From positions 1-10,244 of the forward strand of contig JADFMC010000041.1 in NCBI GenBank assembly GCA_022564085.1: 10,244 nt of DNA. Reading direction: 5' to 3'. Under the pieces are notes generated by a model. The model was not told the DNA's origin and made no database searches. It saw only the letters and a program-made list of their open reading frames with translations. This document shows positions 6,993 through 10,244 of this stretch, one piece after another. Within the stretch, counting starts at the first letter, position 1. The number at the start of each line of letters is the position of its first letter. The position numbers and the translations under genes are program-made. The stretch comes from Fidelibacterota bacterium. Lineage in GTDB: Bacteria > Fidelibacterota > Marinisomatia > SCGC-AAA003-L08 > TS1B11.

Positions 6993-7498
6993 TTACCAGA
7001 ATATCACCTATAGGAGCAGGGTAATGACAATCGCCGTGATTTCAATTCCCACGAATTTACTGCCCGGTTTTGCATCAAAACCTTCCCTTGTGGGCATCAC
7101 CCGGGGCTCGGAGAGTGGGCTAGTAGTGGCCAAGATCGCCATGATATTAGGGTCAGGATTAAAGTGATCACCGTTCGATTAAGGAATGCCAGGTCGTAAA
7201 ACGCGAAATAGAGCGTGCCATAGATCGGTGGGGAAGCGACCATAGCTGCCACTCCGCCGTTGGCAGGCGCCTTTTTAACGAATAATCCAAAGATAAAGGC
7301 CCACAGAGCATCCGGCGAAATGAAGCCCTGACATTTCAGATCCCCTAATTGAGGGGCAATCAGGTAGCCAACCTTGACGAGAACCACGGTTGCAATACTA
7401 CCAACTTTCACTTCACGCTCCCGCACGGCAGCCTGTTTGATATGCTTTCTGTATATATCTATGGTAACAATGGCGTCAGCGGAAATGAGCATTGAGGC
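6993..7498 (-). pseudogene. Decayed SLC5-type sodium/sugar symporter, C-terminal part only
   Basis: Read on the minus strand from 7498, the sequence begins with ASMLISADAIVTIDIYRKHI, which corresponds to the ASMLNS...DIY segment well inside SLC5/vSGLT-like sodium symporters; at least the first two thirds of the gene are missing. It continues through QGFISPDALWAFIFG, VKKAPANGG and FLNRTVIT. Near 7145-7160 the frame shifts by one base; the original frame would end at TGA 7097, but the protein resumes in the other frame with SEPRVMPTREGFDAKPG and VGIEITAIVITLLL. A TAG at 7008-7010 then replaces what looks like a tyrosine codon before VIFW and the original TAA at 6993-6995. Compared with the family as I remember it, about ten residues (IQEF region) before QGFISP are also missing. 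With truncation, frameshift and nonsense codon it cannot make a transporter. By position it was probably the galactose importer of the operon. Confidence 0.85.
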
Positions 7499-7538
7499 CG
7501 GAGCCGATTTTTACGGGTTGCTCTTCGGCGCGCAATAG
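7498..7538 (+). repeat. 41-bp direct repeat, right copy (methyltransferase 3' remnant)
   Basis: This is a stranded copy of the methyltransferase C-terminus (GADFYGLLFGAQ, TAG) with no upstream coding sequence. It begins where the symporter remnant ends; the codons just beyond it on the minus strand (GCC TCA ATG) still fit the symporter family. Its stop codon is 13 bp from the stop of the convergent lipoprotein gene, a natural spacing for two convergent genes. The single mismatch to 4204-4244 is synonymous. Confidence 0.93.
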
Positions 7539-7551
7539 TGCCCCCAACCGG

Positions 7552-8838
7552 TCACCACTGGCCCCAGGGACCGCCGTAGGCCCCCAGGTCATTTCTGGAA
7601 CCATCGGGATCGTTAAAGGAGGGCTCCGGGTCACCGGCATTTATCGCCACCGAACCGGAATCCAGGTGGAAATCCCCTCGTTGGGGGTCGATGAACAGGG
7701 GATCGCCTACTATATTGGTCGAATCCGCAGCTGCCCATTCCGCATCGGTCAGGGAATATAATACTCGAAAGGAAGGATTGGATCCCGCAGCCGAAGGATA
7801 AATATTGGCGGCCTCATTTTCAATGATAATTGAATTCTGAACCAACACTGTCCCGATATTTCGAATCCTGGCGATTCCCCCTCCTTGACTGCCGGCTCGA
7901 TTGCCGTAAATCGTGCTGTTGATGATCTGTACGTCTACCGCCAGCTCGCTAATATAGATACCCCCGCCTATTTTATCAGCGAGATTATTAATTACCACGC
8001 AGTTCCGCACTCTGGCCGCGTCCTCCAGGTAAAGGCCCCCTCCATCGCCGTCCCTGGTGTAACTAGCAGCGGCATGATTGTTATCGAGGACGCACTGTCG
8101 GATTATTGCGCTCCCGGCCGCATGCACTCCGCCGCCCTGCAAGGAGACTCCATCCCTGATGGTAAAACCTTCCAACAGACCGCCCTTCATCTTCAGCATC
8201 ACCGCCGGGGGTGGCTGTCTGCCGGGCTCGGTCGGTAAGACTATATGACTAAGGTAGGTTCGCCCCGCTCCCTGCACGCCGATCAGATGGATGGCTTTGT
8301 GCGAGAAATCAAGCTGAGATACGAAGTAGTTACCAGGATAAACCAATACGGAATCACCACTGTCGATCAGCGGTGATAGAATTGCAAAGATTAAATTCTC
8401 ACTTAAAACATGGCCACCCGGGGGATTATCGATTATCAAACTGGTCGTAGGCTGTAACTCCACTACCACCTCGCTATGGCCTAAAGGACCTTGGGAGGAT
8501 AGCACCAGAATTGTATACCGTAGGCTTTCATCGTCGTAGATTGTATCCTGCCAGGTATTCACGTTGGGACTGGTGATCCTGGTTCGCAGTACCCCCTCGC
8601 TGCTGGCGCTGTCCCACGGCTCGATATAGCTGCGGGTGATTTCCAGAGCAGTGAAGTCATCGATACCAACTAGAGGCCATGTTAAGGTAACAAAAGCGGA
8701 GTCGATCAATTTTATTGTACTTGTTTGGGCAGTTATTTCAAAGATAGGATCCGCTGAAGTCACGTTTGTATTGAACGGGAACTCACAAGCCAATGAAAAC
8801 AATACCAGTAGCACCATTGATGATAACAGCCGGTTCAC
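7552..8838 (-). CDS. Surface lipoprotein with right-handed beta-helix
   Basis: The 428-residue product starts with a lipoprotein signal (VLLVLFSLA then C18), so it should be lipid-anchored, probably in the outer membrane. Residues about 28-130 look like a beta-sandwich (fibronectin III-like: FVTLTWPLVG, ALEITRSY, RYTILVLSS). Residues about 150-365 form a parallel beta-helix with repeated N-N-x-A and GGGIY/GGGLY turns. The C-terminus (GDPLFIDP...DFHLDSGS.AINAGDP...DPDGSRNDLGAYGG) is the tail found in many secreted beta-helix proteins of the choice-of-anchor Q type. Such folds bind or cleave polysaccharides, but no catalytic residues are recognisable. It starts with GTG at 8838, overlapping the TGA of the upstream barrel gene by four bases (GTGA), with AGGA seven bases before it, so the two are translationally coupled. 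Confidence 0.82.
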   Translation of the reverse strand: MNRLLSSMVLLVLFSLACEFPFNTNVTSADPIFEITAQTSTIKLIDSAFVTLTWPLVGIDDFTALEITRSYIEPWDSASSEGVLRTRITSPNVNTWQDTIYDDESLRYTILVLSSQGPLGHSEVVVELQPTTSLIIDNPPGGHVLSENLIFAILSPLIDSGDSVLVYPGNYFVSQLDFSHKAIHLIGVQGAGRTYLSHIVLPTEPGRQPPPAVMLKMKGGLLEGFTIRDGVSLQGGGVHAAGSAIIRQCVLDNNHAAASYTRDGDGGGLYLEDAARVRNCVVINNLADKIGGGIYISELAVDVQIINSTIYGNRAGSQGGGIARIRNIGTVLVQNSIIIENEAANIYPSAAGSNPSFRVLYSLTDAEWAAADSTNIVGDPLFIDPQRGDFHLDSGSVAINAGDPEPSFNDPDGSRNDLGAYGGPWGQW

Positions 8839-10244
8839 AGTTTGATCCTGAAGGTGATTATCCGCCGGTGCGTTTCATAGTATTGAAATGGGGTAATGCT
8901 GTCTGCGGGTAGGTTCTGGGCCAGCACCGGCTGATCTGAAAAAAGGTTTCGGATAGTATATGAAAGACTTAGTTGGACCCGCCCGAAACGGTAACGCAGA
9001 CGGGCATTTAAATTGCTGCTCTCCCGGGTGGTCACCAATTGAGAGCCCACAAATCCATTTAACAAGATAAACTGGGGGCCGTCGCGGTAATAATCATAGG
9101 CCAGAACCAGCCATGGCAAGTTGATTTCAAAAAGATATGTCAGGCGGGATTCAGGCTTATTGGGATGGATCAGAGGATTATCGAGATTCAAATGTTGATA
9201 GGCTACCCGTCCTCTGAGGCGACGATTGGCCAGACTATATCCCATTGAAAGCTCGTAGCCTGAAATCTTTGCAGTAGGCACATTTAATGGCCGGGGGGGT
9301 TCATACTGACTGTAGGAATAGGCGATTTTGTTGGAATAATAGTTTACGAACAGGCTGGTTGTAAAGTTCAGCTCCATATCCGCATAGAGGTACTCCCGGG
9401 GACGAACGAATAATTCCAGGCCGATGTCGGTTGTGCTCAGATGCTCATTTTTCAGAGGCGGCGCCGGCATCTGGGGATCTTGATAGTTGGCCCACAGCGC
9501 CAGGTCGCTCAGGCTGGGCGGACGTTGGTTCCGTCCCTGATTCATAAAAACATTGTAGATCAAGGAGGGAGTTCGTCCCTCGATCCGGACGCCCAGGCGG
9601 CCCGTATTTGAATAGCCGGTAATTTCATTGTCAAAAGTAACTTCGGTATCGATTTCGGTCTGATTGTCAATCTGATGGGACCACCCGGCGCTATATTGAT
9701 GATCGGTCTTGAACCGGTCGCTGCGCAGGCTCAGTTCCCATCGGATATGGGACACGACGGGATGTACGTCATCGCTCAAAATACGGATTACGGCGGTATA
9801 GCCCGTATTGGTCCTACGGAGACTGCTCTTGGCCAGGTAGTTGGCATCCAGGATTGAATTATAAAGTAGATCCTCTTCTTTGAACTGCTGCAGTTCGTAA
9901 TCTACCTGCAGGGTACTGCTCAGGCTCCTGTTAACGATCTGGTGTGCGATCCGGCCGGTAATATTTTCTTCTGATAGATCCCGCTCCAGGCTGGTAAAGA
10001 AATGGTCCTCCCATTCCCATTCCCGATGACCGTAGAAAAATGTCCAATCGGGGGAAGCCAGCAGGGAGCCACGGTAACTCAGGTTGGTGAAAATGGTATT
10101 GTCACTCTGGGCCACTCTACCGCTGGCCAGCTCGAGGAAGTTATCCATGCGGTATCGTTTGGCAGACAGAACGCCCCGCTGCGGATAGGCGGCGCCGGCC
10201 AGGGAGCTGAAGATGCTGGTGTAGATGGAACTGCCATCATACCG
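8835..10244 (-). CDS. TonB-dependent-receptor-like outer-membrane barrel, C-terminal part
   Basis: The reading frame is open to the right edge of the window, so the gene is 5'-truncated here; 469 residues are visible and the plug domain and TonB box lie outside. The visible part is alternating amphipathic beta-strands with aromatic girdles, for example FFYGHREWEWEDHFF, YLYADMELNF and LVLAYDYYRDG. The segment MNQGRNQRPPSLSDL matches the RxPSLxEL-type motif of TonB receptors, and the end (SLSYTIRNLFSD...YETHRRIITFRIKL) has the typical last strands, finishing with Leu where Phe is common. It likely imports a nutrient or siderophore across the outer membrane using proton-motive force. The ligand is unknown. 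The overlapping beta-helix lipoprotein may be its surface partner, though it does not look like SusD. The ATG at 10148 is internal and is not the start. Confidence 0.8.
   Translation of the reverse strand, partial: RYDGSSIYTSIFSSLAGAAYPQRGVLSAKRYRMDNFLELASGRVAQSDNTIFTNLSYRGSLLASPDWTFFYGHREWEWEDHFFTSLERDLSEENITGRIAHQIVNRSLSSTLQVDYELQQFKEEDLLYNSILDANYLAKSSLRRTNTGYTAVIRILSDDVHPVVSHIRWELSLRSDRFKTDHQYSAGWSHQIDNQTEIDTEVTFDNEITGYSNTGRLGVRIEGRTPSLIYNVFMNQGRNQRPPSLSDLALWANYQDPQMPAPPLKNEHLSTTDIGLELFVRPREYLYADMELNFTTSLFVNYYSNKIAYSYSQYEPPRPLNVPTAKISGYELSMGYSLANRRLRGRVAYQHLNLDNPLIHPNKPESRLTYLFEINLPWLVLAYDYYRDGPQFILLNGFVGSQLVTTRESSNLNARLRYRFGRVQLSLSYTIRNLFSDQPVLAQNLPADSITPFQYYETHRRIITFRIKL

Noticed and set aside
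7097..7492. A stand-alone 131-residue membrane protein starting at ATG 7492
   Set aside because: Its sequence is the inside of an SLC5 symporter, the codons before its ATG (Ala-Ser) still fit that family, and the family sequence resumes in another frame after a frameshift. It is part of a pseudogene.
4204..7538. Integrated mobile element with attL/attR sites
   Set aside because: The direct repeat at a gene end is suggestive, but no integrase, excisionase, transposase or terminal inverted repeat is present, and 41 bp is too long for a usual target-site duplication.
8835..10148. Complete barrel protein starting at ATG 10148
   Set aside because: The frame stays open to the window edge with barrel-like sequence upstream and there is no ribosome binding site or signal peptide at 10148.

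Overview
The window looks like part of the chromosome of a Gram-negative bacterium, probably uncultured or known only from metagenomes. The evidence for an outer membrane is a TonB-dependent-receptor-like beta-barrel, a lipoprotein and two secreted TPR proteins. The exported TPR style, the C-terminal DPDG..DLGAYGG signature of the lipoprotein and frequent GTG/TTG starts resemble the FCB-related phyla (Marinimicrobia, KSB1, Latescibacteria and similar). That placement is an impression from family style. The left 4.2 kb is visibly richer in G+C than the rest.

Left region (1-4244). A minus-strand flavin reductase, closely resembling iodotyrosine deiodinase, is transcribed away from a plus-strand operon. 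It has a good sigma70-like promoter and a clear ribosome binding site. The operon encodes two exported TPR proteins and a small SAM-dependent methyltransferase, with gaps of 2 and 18 nt.

Middle region (4245-7498). A roughly 380-nt gap without an intact gene holds two hairpins and a possible decayed coding fragment. It is followed on the minus strand by galK, galT and the decayed C-terminal third of an SLC5-type sodium/sugar symporter, so transcription runs symporter, galT, galK. galT and galK are intact and should convert galactose to glucose-1-phosphate through galactose-1-phosphate. The symporter has lost its N-terminal part and carries a frameshift, a premature stop and apparently a small in-frame deletion.

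Right region (7499-10244). A TonB-receptor-like barrel, running off the window, overlaps by 4 bp a lipoprotein with a right-handed beta-helix. Both are on the minus strand.

The most unusual structure is a 41-bp direct repeat (40/41 identical). The last 41 bp of the methyltransferase gene (4204-4244) reappear at 7498-7538. There they are fused directly to the truncated symporter and lie 13 bp from the stop of the convergent lipoprotein gene. The galactose block is therefore bracketed by two copies of the methyltransferase 3' end, and the single difference between the copies is a synonymous codon change. This points to a rearrangement (or an assembly junction) that placed the gal genes between two formerly adjacent convergent operons and cut the symporter. 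I see no integrase, transposase, CRISPR array, tRNA or rRNA. I do not see a clearly new multi-gene system; the rearranged gal block and the deiodinase-like enzyme deserve follow-up.
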